NCBI GenBank assembly: GCA_964017045.1
Contig: OZ024810.1
Coordinates: 3,335,365-3,399,364 of the forward strand
Reading direction: 5' to 3'
Source: Omphiscola glabra
Taxonomy: Eukaryota; Mollusca; Gastropoda; Lymnaeidae
Length of the DNA stretch: 64,000 nucleotides
Shown in pieces: positions 47,769 to 57,879 of the stretch (within the stretch, counting starts at the first letter, position 1; each line of letters opens with the position of its first letter). Below the pieces are notes generated by a model. The model was not told the origin of the DNA, did no database searches, and saw nothing but the letters and a program-made list of their open reading frames with translations. A program made the translations under genes and the position numbers.

Positions 47769-48042
47769 TTTTAGGGTTCGAACAATTTGATCGAAATTCA
47801 TATTTTTAACCGATTGAAAAAAAAAACACGGTTTGAAATTACGCCAAAAAGTGATTGAGTTAATGTACCAGGTATTCATTCGTGTCCGGTTTTAATTGTT
47901 CCTCCTAAAAAGACGTTTTGGTAGTGAGACAGATCCGTGTTTCTAAATGAGCAAAGCCAGATTAAAAGTTCTCCATGGTTCTTTTAAAGAAAAAAAAAGG
48001 CGGTTTTCCGACTGCTACGTACTAATGATACTGTTGTTCATA

Positions 48043-48135
48043 TTCTAACGGCAGTGTTCCTAGTCTAATTACAGTGTTCAGGTTGTATTGACAGTGTTCA
48101 GATTCCAATGACAATTTTCAGGTTCTAATGCTAAT
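48043..48135. repeat. 20-bp minisatellite, about 4.5 copies
   Basis: ACAGTGTTCAGATTCCAATG and relatives. Confidence 0.88.
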
Positions 48136-48404
48136 TCAGGGTAAATGGCATGGGTGTATTAGAAACATATCATTTATCTAAAATATGACAAAATTAACTT
48201 GAATTATTTTCACAAAATAATTAAAGACATTCTTTCAATTTAATTTTTTTTTTTGTTGGCACAAACTTATTTTTATCTGTAAACATTATACATGTTGGTT
48301 TAACTGTAACAAAAATGTTTCTTTTAAATTGAATCATGCCAAACAAACAATTGTCTCACCAATGTCTCACTTGATTTCATTTTTCCATCGGTGACATCAA
48401 GACT
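48136..48404. other. No gene seen
   Basis: AT-rich sequence between a small array and the LINE 3' end. Confidence 0.45.
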
Positions 48405-49430
48405 CATGAGGATATTTTTTGTTGTTCGTCAGTCGGGAGTCGACCATCAGATATGTGCTAGTTCAGTCTGTGTGTGCGCAGATGGCTAATGGGGCCGATT
48501 TTGGCACGAACTTTCCTTATGAACTAGGTGCAGGGGATTGATGGGGCATCTCGGGAGCAGAGTCAGACCGGGCCTTCCTGGCATGTCTCTTAAGCTCTGC
48601 AGCCGCTGTTCATGTTGCAGGGCCTATAGTGTAAAGTGGAACGCCATGATGTTCTATCCTTTGCTTTTTCCTCCCACGTGTCTGGGTTTATGGTGAACGC
48701 TTTCGGTGAGGTTTTTAGGTTGTCTTTTAAACGTTCCTTCTGTCCGCCAGCAGACCGCTTTCCATGTTCGAGCTCATCATAGAAAATTCTTTTGAGCAGA
48801 CGGTAGTCTAACATTCTCATAACGGGTCTCGCCCAACGAAGCTGGGACTTCAGTAATGTGGTAAAGATGCTGGGACGACCTGCCTGTATGAGCACCTCAG
48901 TGTATGGGACTCTGCCCTCACATTTAATGTTCAGGATTTTCTGAGTCTTGTTGTATGAAAGTGGACCAACATTCTTGCATGGCGTTGGTATACCCTCAAC
49001 ATTTCACAGGCATAGAGACGTGTAGGGAGAACATCCGCCTGATATACTTTCAGTTTAGTTTGAGTGCTGATACCTCGCCTGGTCCATACGTTCTTAGTCA
49101 ATGTTCCATAGGTTGCACTGGCTCTCACAATACGGAGGCTAACCTCGTCATCGATGGTTGCGCTTTGGGACAGTGTGCTGCCAAGAAAAGAAAAGCTGTT
49201 CACCACCTTAAGTCTTTCGCCATATACTTCGAAGTTGGGCGCAATCTTTTTTGTGTTAAGGGTGAGCCCGATGTTTGTGCAGGCATTAGAAAAGGTTGTG
49301 ACGCAGCGTAGCATGCCTACTTCTGATACAGCATTTATGGCACAGTCGTCTGCATACAGTACATCCTTGATGGTGTCTTTCAGCGAATATTATGTTTCAG
49401 CTATGGGCCTTTATGGTAGTCCGTAGTGTT
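48405..49430 (-). mobile_element. 5'-truncated non-LTR retrotransposon (LINE)
   Basis: About 1 kb holding the end of an ORF2-type reverse transcriptase and its 3' untranslated tail on the minus strand. The 5' side stops just upstream of the YADD block, as expected from incomplete target-primed reverse transcription. No target duplication or poly-A tail is evident. Clade not assigned; the C-terminal layout resembles RTE/jockey-group elements abundant in molluscs. Confidence 0.85.
48467..49356 (-). pseudogene. LINE reverse transcriptase, C-terminal part, broken
   Basis: Reads from YADDCAINAVSEVG (49345-49356 encode the YADD catalytic box with the two metal-binding aspartates) through SFSFLGSTLSQSATIDDEV and TKLKVYQADVLPT.LYACE, the thumb-side blocks typical of LINE reverse transcriptases. 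A frameshift near 48930 moves the frame to the segment with LIQAGRPSIFTTLLKSQLRW. Near the end, RAKIGPISHLRTHR (48467-48508) matches the histidine half of the zinc-knuckle-like tail seen on many such ORF2 proteins, after an in-frame stop. An in-frame TAA also lies just upstream of YADD. Inactive. Confidence 0.9.
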
Positions 49431-49773
49431 AAGGGGGCCCTATTGTTACCAAAGCGTCGTTTCAAAGCTATATGTCTTAAGCTATGTGTTTCTACTCTAT
49501 ATGTTTCCGGTCTATAGTTCTGTTCTGTTAGTAAACTATGTTAACAGAAACCGATTTGCTTCGTATCGGTTACCAAATGGCACGTCCTATGCAAATGGTC
49601 CGTCCACTGTCAAGTTTTCATGTGTAGAAAAACCTGGTCTGATACCGCAGGATGTGCAGTTTAGCTACATTTATTTGTCTAACTCCATGCTTGTAAGCCT
49701 TGTGACTCAGTGCTGAAGTTAAGTTTTGATAGCGTATCCATAGGCATTGTTAGAAAATGGGGTAGGTTATAAA
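49431..49773. other. No gene seen
   Basis: Unique sequence; short plus frame 49426-49716 has a hydrophobic stretch but nothing recognisable. Confidence 0.4.
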
Positions 49774-49964
49774 CAGGCCCGCACCTGTGGGGGTTGGGGG
49801 AGCAACTGTGGCACTTGTCAGGGGCCCGAGCTATTTAGGGGTCCGCCCTAGTTAGGGGCCCGCCCTAGTTAGGGGCCCGCCCTTTTTCGCTTTAAAAAAA
49901 AAATTCGAAAGGGTCCCGAAATCTGTCAGCAGCCTGGTGCCCAGAATTTTCAAGAGCAGGCCTG
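49774..49964. mobile_element. hAT-like miniature element candidate
   Basis: 191 bp with ends CAGGCCCGCACC and (reverse complement of the right end) CAGGCCTGCTCT. Size and CAG-starting ends match the better-supported hAT element at 55347. Flanks TTATAAAC and CTATAAGC are similar but not a clean 8-bp duplication. Inside is a three-copy GGGGCCCGCCCTAGTTA tandem. No coding capacity. Confidence 0.55.
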
Positions 49965-49969
49965 CTATA

Positions 49970-50036
49970 AGCATGTCACTCATTTGCCAAACATGTCACT
50001 CATTTGTCAAACATGTCATTCTATTGTCAGACATGT
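49970..50036. repeat. 20-bp repeat, about 3.3 copies
   Basis: CATGTCACTCATTTGTCAAA and variants. Confidence 0.9.
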
Positions 50037-50040
50037 CAGC

Positions 50041-50906
50041 ATGTATGAATACTGATTAACAAGAAATGTTCTACAATTTTAAACAAAATTAAACAATTAA
50101 AACTTCTCAACCTAACTTTAAGTTTGATTACGATTTAAATGACAACTGAAATAAAAAAAAAAAAACTATACAAAAATGATCATATTTTAAAAATTAAAAT
50201 TAATAATTAGGAAATACTCGAACTACCACTCATTTTTGACGCAAATATTTTTTTATATTTTTTTAAAGTTCAAACTTAATTCACATCCTACGGTTTGGTA
50301 TTTCCGAATGACATGTCACGACATTCATTTGTTTACAACGTGACACGAGACTGCAGTCCATTGCAGAAATAATCTGTTTCCTGGAAGCTCACTTTGCGCA
50401 TTGTGTTTCACTCCCGTCTCCCGATGACGTCACTGGATCACATGACCATGCATCCATCACCATCGCGGCCAGTCGAAAGATGGTAGCCAACTGCCAGGAA
50501 ACATGATCAGGGTTTTCAATCTTTCCGCAGGTCGGCGGCAAAGGACCGTAATTTCAGAGATGCTTTTGATTTAAGGGTTGGGTGGGGGGGGGGCATGTAA
50601 ATAAATGAGCACTGTCATGTGCAAGTCATAGGTTTAGCGAGGACAATGATAAACGGTAATATGAGCTATTCTAATGTATGTGCACTTCTCTTAATGGCAT
50701 ACTATCATGCTGAGAATCGAGCACATTATCATGGAGACTATCACTATATAAAGCACGCAGATACACATTCAGATTCATTCATTGTTTCCCCTTATAACGC
50801 ATTTCATTAAGAGTTGCATTATGATTTTGTTTTCTTTTTGACATGTATCTGTTGGTTTGTCTCACATCCCATATACACATTGTTTATGACGATACCTTTT
50901 TAAAAG
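50041..50906. other. No gene seen
   Basis: 50340-50560 is less AT-rich and contains a perfect CRE-type palindrome TGACGTCA (50425-50432). No transcript evidence can be read from it. Confidence 0.4.
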
Positions 50907-51122
50907 GTGATAGCAGAACAAGATATGTGGAAGCATGAATCTAAAGACATGAAAATAAGAGAATAATGTTTAGGCTAAGAGCCTTTTTAAGCAGACATTT
51001 TTTTATGTCTGCCCTTCAGCAGACATTTGTGATGTCTGCTGAGGAAGGCTCTTAACCGAAACATTCGTATTTTATTGTCCTGGGTTTTTTAAAATCCAAC
51101 ATACCTTGTTCTACTATTTCCT
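50907..51122. mobile_element. Foldback element, two arms of about 95 bp
   Basis: The left arm (50907-51003) and the reverse complement of the right arm (about 51030-51122) share, in order, TAG-AGAACAAG-TATGT, AATAA, AATGTTT, TAAGAGCCTT and AGCAGACAT. Short inner hairpins (CAGACAT/ATGTCTG) occupy the centre. The whole 215 bp could fold into one imperfect hairpin. The right arm carries CTGAGGA..CCGAAAC, a degenerate version of the hammerhead-like core at 1734. No flanking duplication is clear. Confidence 0.65.
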
Positions 51123-51660
51123 TCACACAACTTGAACGCAGTCCTTCATTTATTATCCTTTACAAGAGACCCTCAAATGACCCTCACAGTGTTTCTCCCA
51201 TCCCGTAACATATTTAACATTCCCCCACTCCCCCAACGTTACAGTATTTGAAAGCGGTTAACATCCAAGAAACACATAATGCCTAACGTGGCCTTCTACA
51301 ATAACAAATTATCAATTTGTGCTTTGGCATTTTAACACAACAACAACACATAAGTCGTGCCATGAAAGGATAGCTTTTCGTCATGTCTTTCCTTATCTCA
51401 AGGTTATCTTACATTTGGTTTTCTTTTTTGCAAAATATCTCGAATACTACATTGCAGCTAAATGTTTTATTTTTTTTTATTTTTTTTTACAATTGTACTT
51501 CACTGTTTGTCCGCTGAAGAAGGCTTAATATTTCAAAGTTTTCCCATACTTTGTTTCGCTTATTTCTTTCTACCTGTTCTGTTTGCAGCAGCCCCCCCCC
51601 CCCCCCCAACCCCAACATTACCATACAACATATATGCCGCTATTATATTTCAGCATTGGA
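51123..51660. other. No gene seen
   Basis: AT-rich, with T runs near 51470 and a C17 run at about 51591-51607. Confidence 0.45.
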
Positions 51661-52155
51661 ACTTTTGATCAATTGCACTTTTGATCATTTGATCATTTGG
51701 ACTTTTGATCATTTGAACTTTTTGATCATTTAAACTTCTGATCATTTGAACTTTTGATCATTTGAACTTTTGAGCATTTAAACTTTTGATCATTTGAACT
51801 TTTGATTATTTGAACTTTTGATCATTTGAACTTTTGATCATTTGAACTTATGATCATTTGATCTTTTGATCATTTTATCATTTGAACTTTTGACCATTTG
51901 AACTTTTGATCATTTGAACTTATGATCATTTGAACTTTTGATCATTTGAACTTATGATCATTTGATCTTTTGATCATTTAAACTTTTGATCATTTGAGCT
52001 TTTAATCATTTGAACTTATGATCATTTGAACTTATGCTCATTTGATCATTTAAACTTTTGATCATTTGAACTTATGATCATTTGAACTTATGATCATTTG
52101 ATCATTTGGTCTTTTGATCATTTGAACTTTTGATTATTTTAACTTTCAATCATTA
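51661..52155. repeat. 16-bp minisatellite, about 31 copies
   Basis: TTTTGATCATTTGAAC with TTATGATC and shorter TTTGATCA variants. TGATCA recurs about every 16 bp. Confidence 0.96.
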
Positions 52156-52370
52156 ATTTCCGTTTTATATATTAATCAATGTATATAACGATGCAACGAC
52201 ATCACTAACGGTATAAAATGTCTTTAAAACATATTTTTTCCATTTGTAGTTATTATTATTTTAAGTTTATTTTTCCTCAGAACATCAAACACCCCCTCCC
52301 CCCCCCCCCCCACACCTCGCAAAGGCCGTCCATTGATCAATTCATTAATAACTCTCATCATCTTTGCCAC

Positions 52371-52760
52371 AGGGCGTGTACCTCGCACATCTGCCAATAA
52401 CCGTCTCTAGACACATTACAGGGCGCGCACCTCGCACATCTGCCAATAACCGTCTCTAGACACGATACAGGGCGCGCACCTAGCACATCTGTCAATAACC
52501 GTCTCTAGACACGATACAGTGTGCGCACCTCGCACATCTGCCAATAACCGTCTCTAGACACGATACAGGGCGCGCACCTAGCACATCTGTCAATAACCGT
52601 CTCTAGACACGTTACAGGGCGCGCAACTCGCACATCTGCCAATAACCGTCTCTAGACACGATACAGGGCGCGCACCTCGCACATCTGCCAATAACCGTCT
52701 CTAGACACGATACAGGGCGCGCACCTCACACATCTGCCAATAACCGTCTCTAAACACGTT
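52371..52760. repeat. 49-bp minisatellite, 8 copies
   Basis: GCGCGCACCTCGCACATCTG, CCAATAACCGTCTCTAGACA, CGATACAGG. Palindromes GCGCGC and TCTAGA in each unit. Copies differ at a few sites (CTAGC/CTCGC, GATAC/GTTAC). Confidence 0.97.
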
Positions 52761-53661
52761 TCTGTAGCAGCTGTCGAGCTGCATTGTGGGATCTTGTCAT
52801 GTCTTGGACCATCCACTCCAGCCCCCCAGCTAACGTATTCATCTCATACTAGCGGTCTTAATATTTTTTTTAAAAAATGTTGGGGTATCTATGACATGTT
52901 TTATCTCGATGTTTTCTGGACACAATCTGGTCTCAGTCTCTGTTACAGTATCATTATCCCTTTCTCTTTGTGTCTCTTCTTCCTCCACCCAACCCTTTCA
53001 TCTTTATTTTCATCACAGAAAGTAACTTTTAACATATTCATAGGAATAGTTTATGTATATTTATGTCTTTGAAATGAAAAGGTATGTTTCATTTCCCCTT
53101 TTCTCGCATAATGCATAAGACAAGAAAGATGAAAAAAAACAACAACATATTTTATTATGTTTTTATTTAGTGACGACATTCTGATGCAAGACAATATGTA
53201 AAGTATGAGTTGGACTAAGACTACGTTAATTGTCTGTATTGAACTAAAACGACGTTATTTCAATGATTTGGATTGATCATGCGCTATTTTTCCTGAAATG
53301 GACTTTGATAGTTCGTGTCTCCTCAAATATGCAATATTATCGCTTAGCCGGTCTCTCAGTGCATCAAAGGCATGAACTAAAGTAATTTTAAAAAAGGTAC
53401 CAGTAACAACGCACCCAGTGCTGAGGTTCTGGTCTAAACGTTTGGGTTTTGATCCTTGAAGTTTTCATACTGAAACCCCCTGGCCTGCGTCAATCTAGTT
53501 CTATCGACCTGCAGATACTCCAAGTGAATGATTACATCGCTCGCCTCTCATCAAAATGATTGTCTCTTGAAAAAAAAAGGAGGGGGGGAGACGAGCAAAA
53601 ATTCCACTAAATTAAAAAAAAGTCGTTAAATGTTCAAACCACGTTCCTCAAGTTGGGAGCC
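52761..53661. other. No gene seen
   Basis: Unique sequence. The frame at 52794-53072 is hydrophobic but unrecognised. Confidence 0.4.
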
Positions 53662-54051
53662 CGGTCAATCCGGCCAATCCGACCAATCCGGCCAATCCGA
53701 CCAATCCGGTCAATCCGACCAATCCGACCAATACGGCCAATTCGGCCAATCCGACCAATCCGGTCAATACGGCCAATCTGGCCAATCCGGTCAATCCGAC
53801 CAATCCGAGCAATACGGCCAATCTGACCAATCCGGTCAATCCGTCCAATCCGGCCAATCCAGCCAATCAGGTCAATCCGGCCAATCCGGCAAATCCGGTC
53901 AATCCGGTCAATCCGGTCAATCTGGCCAATCCATCCGGTCAATCCGGCCAATCCGGTCAATCCGGCCAATCCAGTCAATCCGGACAATCCGGCCAATCCG
54001 GCCAATACGGTCAAAACGTCCAATCCGACCAATCCGGTCAATCCGGCCAAT
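53662..54051. repeat. 9-bp minisatellite, about 43 copies
   Basis: AATCCGGCC, AATCCGACC and AATCCGGTC. CCGG occurs in most units, so the tract is rich in CpG at 9-bp spacing. All frames on both strands that lack stops stay open (QSGQSD on plus; RIGRID and LTGLVG on minus). Non-coding in my reading. Confidence 0.97.
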
Positions 54052-54393
54052 ATACATTTTCCCAACATTAAAAATTTTGAAAATAAATCTATGTTCTTTG
54101 ACTCTCGTATAAATATTTTGTCAAGTTCGTGGCGCCTAAACACACCCGAACTTTCGTTCGGCTTTTCGAATTCTGATTTCATATGGGACTCACTGTTTTA
54201 GAATAAAATGCTACCACATTGACCACAGGCCAGTGAATGCCTGAGATTTATAATCGGATCCGTTGACCTGCTTTTAGTTCCCCACGTGTCAGGCCGCCCA
54301 GATACAGCTGTCATAGTTCTGAGTTATATGCTTAAGAAAAGAAACTCACCAGGTGCTAAAGTCTATGTTGATGAAGCTAGGAACAATGGATCA
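54052..54393. other. No gene seen
   Basis: Unique sequence; nothing recognised. Confidence 0.45.
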
Positions 54394-54787
54394 ATGCTGT
54401 AAGACGTCTCTTTAAGCCATCTGTACAAGCCGTCTCTATAAGATGTCTCTATAAGATGTCTCTATAAGATGTCTCTATGAGATGTCTCTATAAGCGTCTA
54501 TTTAAGCAGTCTATATAAGATGCCTCTTTAAGCCGTCTATATAAGATTCTATAAACCGTCTATATAAGATGTCTCTATAAGCCGCCTATGTAAGATGTCT
54601 CTAAAAGCCGTCTGCTTAAGATGCCTCAATAAGCCGTCTATTTAAGATATCTCTAAAAACCGTCTATATAAGATGTCTCTATTAGCCGTCTATATAAGAA
54701 GTCTATATAAGCCGTCTATATAAGATACCCCTATAAGCCGTCTCTATAAGCCGTCTATTTAAGCCGTCTATATACGATGTCTCTATA
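54394..54787. repeat. 13/26-bp minisatellite, about 30 half-units
   Basis: ATAAGCCGTCTAT and ATAAGATGTCTCT alternate, each 13 bp, forming a 26-bp pair. Strict alternation breaks in places. Confidence 0.93.
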
Positions 54788-55338
54788 AAAACATCTTTAC
54801 TTCTGATAACCTATAATCTCGTTGTCCAAGCAAATGCGCGAAAATGAATCGCTTAAACGCAACGTACATACACCAAACTCGGGCACCGGGCACACTCGAC
54901 CAACAGACGACACCATGGTATGCCCCGTGCGATCCATTGACACCCGGCAGACGGCACAGGCAATTCCATTAGGAGATTAACAAACAGGTTTTCTCAATTA
55001 TGAGACAGAATACTGGGGGCACGTCCAGTCACGTGGACACCTTACTCCGTCTGGAGCGAGGTCGTCACGAGGGTTCCCACTTCTGCTGATGTAACGTGCT
55101 GGGGGGGGGGGGGGGGGGGGGGATCACCCATAACGGACGTCTCAAACTGGCTGTGTATGGCCCCCCTAAAATCACTGAGCATGTTTTTGATGAGTTTTCT
55201 TATTCTTAAAGGTTAACATTATTTTAGTGCATTGATCCATGTGGCTAAATGTAATGGTTTTGACAGAGCTTTTATAGCAGTAAATGTCATCCCTAAAACT
55301 GATTATAGTTCTTGGTGTGTACATTTATGTGATACGTT
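54788..55338. other. No gene; contains a 22-base G tract
   Basis: Unique sequence with uninterrupted G at 55101-55122. Nothing else recognised. Confidence 0.45.
55101..55122 (+). repeat. 22-base G tract
   Basis: Uninterrupted G on the plus strand. Confidence 0.9.
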
Positions 55339-55346
55339 CATACATG

Positions 55347-55536
55347 CAGGGCCGGCCTTAGGCCACTGCAACCTATGCGGCCGCAGTGGGCAACCCACTT
55401 TCATAGGCCCCGCCCTGAATTTATTTTCTAATACAAAATCTTAATTTTCACTCATTATCCTTATTCCTATCTATCCAGACTGGGCCCCGCGCAATCCGTT
55501 TCGCATAGGGCCCAGCAATTGTTAGAGTCGGCCCTG
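55347..55536. mobile_element. hAT-type miniature transposon with 8-bp target duplication
   Basis: 190 bp bounded by CAGGGCCGGCC on the left and, reverse-complemented, CAGGGCCGACT on the right. A perfect 8-bp duplication CATACATG lies immediately outside (55339-55346 and 55537-55544). An 8-bp duplication with CAG-starting inverted ends is diagnostic of hAT elements. There is no transposase, so it is non-autonomous. A related fragment lies at 8988-9058 on the other strand. Confidence 0.92.
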
Positions 55537-55691
55537 CATACATGTATCCTATTATAAAAAAAAAAAAACTTTTTGATATCAACGTAAATCTATATATTAT
55601 TATGTAAATATTTCAACTTCATGAATTCCTTTGAATGTCTATCTGGACATTCAAAACCGTGCACAGTTACATCGCGAACCCCTCTGAAACA

Positions 55692-55758
55692 TAGGCGCCA
55701 GAAGGATCAATTCGTTGATCGTGGGCCCTCAAAATATAGAAGAAGAAGAAGAAGAAGG
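55692..55758 (+). mobile_element. 3' tail of a dispersed retroposon with (AAG)n end, copy 2
   Basis: AGGCGCCAGAAGGATCAATT, then TTGATCGTGGGCCC, AAATATAG and (AAG)6. Collinear with 28628-28690. Confidence 0.68.
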
Positions 55759-56146
55759 AACTAACTCTAATAGACACAACCTTTTGGTAAACGTTGGCTT
55801 TACAGAATATGGAGTTCCGTACTATTTATAGAATTTGAATTTATAATAACTGAACTATTCATAATCAACTTTTAAATAAACAGCTTAAGAAAAAAAAAAC
55901 GGACGGTTGATATTATAATAAATATATTTTAAATTTCTGCCTATGTAGTCAGTACATTGTTTTCGAAATAAAAATAACTTGAATGTGATACAAAAATAAC
56001 CCTTTCCTGCAAGGAACATTTTAACATTGAACTTTTTGTAAAATTCCCCCCCCCCTCCCCCCCCACTTTTTTTTAAAAAGAAATTTTTGTAATTCTAAAA
56101 CAAAATAATCGCTGTCTACATAATCGAATGAGATATGATCTGGCTT
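55759..56146. other. No gene seen
   Basis: AT-rich with C runs near 56047-56064. Confidence 0.45.
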
Positions 56147-56426
56147 TATGGCTGTACCGAGCACCTGTTGTAAGTGTTATGGCTGTACCGAGCACTTGTT
56201 GTAAGGGTTATGGCTGTACCGAGCACCTGTTGTAAGAGTTATGACTGTACCGAGCACCTGTTTTAAGTGTTATGGCTGTACCTAGCACTTGTTGTAAGGG
56301 TTATGGCTGTACTGAGCACCTTTTGCAAGAGTTATGGCTGTACCGCGCACCTGTTGTAAGAGTTATGGCTGTACCGAGCACATGTTGTAAGAGTTATGGC
56401 TGTACCGAGCACCTGTTGTAAGAGTT
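56147..56426. repeat. 31-bp minisatellite, 9 copies
   Basis: ATGGCTGTACCGAGCACCTG then TTGTAAGAGTT or AAGGGTT/AAGTGTT. Confidence 0.97.
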
Positions 56427-56543
56427 CAAAGCTATTTTCACTGGCCACATTCAGGCTTTACTTCGCTGACAGCTTTTCACAGGTCCAGATGCTTGAAATA
56501 CCTTGGTCAATTTTTTATGAGCATTTTGTTTGGTTGATATTAA

Positions 56544-56800
56544 GTTTATGGTTTTACATGTAACTTAATATGTTCAGTTTATGGTCGTATGTGTAACTTG
56601 ATATGTTCAATTTATGGTCTTATGTGTAACTTAATATGTTCAGTTTATGGTCTTATGTGTAACTTAATATGTTCAGTTTATGGTCTTATGTGTAACTTAA
56701 TATGTCGAGTTTGTGGTCTTAGGTGAAACTTAATATGTCGAGTTTGTGGTCTTAGGTGTAACTTAATATGTCGAGTTTGTGGTCTAATGTGTTGAGTCGA
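56544..56800. repeat. 33-bp minisatellite, about 7.8 copies
   Basis: TTATGGTCTTATGTGTAACT then TAATATGTTCAG. The right-hand copies share the changes GTCGAG and TTGTGG, so variants are grouped. Confidence 0.95.
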
Positions 56801-57079
56801 TATTCTAGTTATTCGCCAAATGCTAAGTGGATGCTCTAAGCACACATCTTTTTTTTTTCCTAAAGAATTATATTAAATACCATTTCTTGATCAAGTCTGA
56901 CTCGCCTAATCAGAAATATGTATATTTAAATGTTTAAATCAGTCGAAGAGCTTATGAGGTGATCCATATAAAAATATACTTTAGATTCGACTACTCAGTA
57001 AGATATAAATTTAAATGTTCGAATGAGTCAAGGAAATTATGTGACGATCCATTTTACAGCCGCTTTTCACGAAATAAAT

Positions 57080-57276
57080 CAGTGGTTCTCAACCTTCCTA
57101 ATGCCGCGACCCTTTAATACAGTTCCAATTTTTGTGGCGACCCCCAACCACAAAATCATGTTCGATGCTACGTCATAACTGTAGAGTTTATGTGTTTTCA
57201 GATGGTCTAAGGCGACCCCTGGGAAATGGTCGTGTGAACCCCAAAGGGGTCGCGACCCACAGGTTGAGAACCGCTG
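57080..57276. mobile_element. SPIN-family non-autonomous hAT transposon
   Basis: 197 bp beginning CAGTGGTTCTCAACCTTCC and ending GGTTGAGAACCGCTG, giving 16-bp inverted ends with one mismatch. Inner blocks AATGCCGCGACCCTTTAAT, GCGACCCCCAACCA, TATGTGTTTTC, AGGCGACCCCTG and AAGGGGTCGCGACCCACAGG follow in the order I know for SPIN (Space Invaders) elements. Flanks AAATAAAT (57072-57079) and AAATTAAT (57277-57284) are an 8-bp duplication with one change. The middle is shorter than typical SPIN copies, from ACTGTA to TATGTG. No transposase; mobilised in trans if ever active. SPIN spread horizontally among tetrapods and is known from the pond snail Lymnaea. Confidence 0.93.
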
Positions 57277-57879
57277 AAATTAATTATGCCTCATCCCCCC
57301 ATTTCAACATGTCCACACTTTTTTGCGTGCTGAACCTTTTTAAGTGACACAAAAATCTGATAGTTTACAGTCTTCGCGAATCTCCGTGCTCTGTTTTGTT
57401 TTTATGAAATAGTTGGCCTAATAAAACTAAGGCGTAAAAGTGGGCGTAGCTTGAGAATATTTATATAAAATAAAATATTTAAAATTGCCTATAGATGATT
57501 TTTACGAAAATTTTTGTTTTATGGGTTGTTTGGATAGCAGATTAATTTAGTTGTAAGACATTTCAAAAGATCTCCCGAGCTATAACTGAAATATTGCGTG
57601 ATTAAATACATTTAAATGCATACTATCACAGTATTTGCAACAAAATGCTGCATAATATCGATCTGTCTTATCAATTCAGTCTATGAAAATAACCGGATTT
57701 CTAAAACATTTTTATTACCTTTTTTTTTTAAACAAACATTTTTCGTTTAACATTGTCAAAAAAACAACATGTTTCGCTTCTTTAACATTGTCCAATTTTA
57801 AGCAAACTCTGAGAGCAGCCGTACAAGTAATGTTCGGAAGGTAATGGGCCATGTAGATGTGTTGTAAATTAGTTTGATA
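57277..57879. other. No gene seen
   Basis: AT-rich unique sequence. Confidence 0.5.

Noticed and set aside
50425..50432. CRE-type TGACGTCA as a promoter element
   Set aside because: A single 8-bp motif with no gene nearby; similar words occur elsewhere in the window by chance.
53410..53500. Possible tRNA-derived SINE (GGGTTTTGATCC resembles a B box)
   Set aside because: No convincing A box at the right distance, no tail and no second copy in the window.
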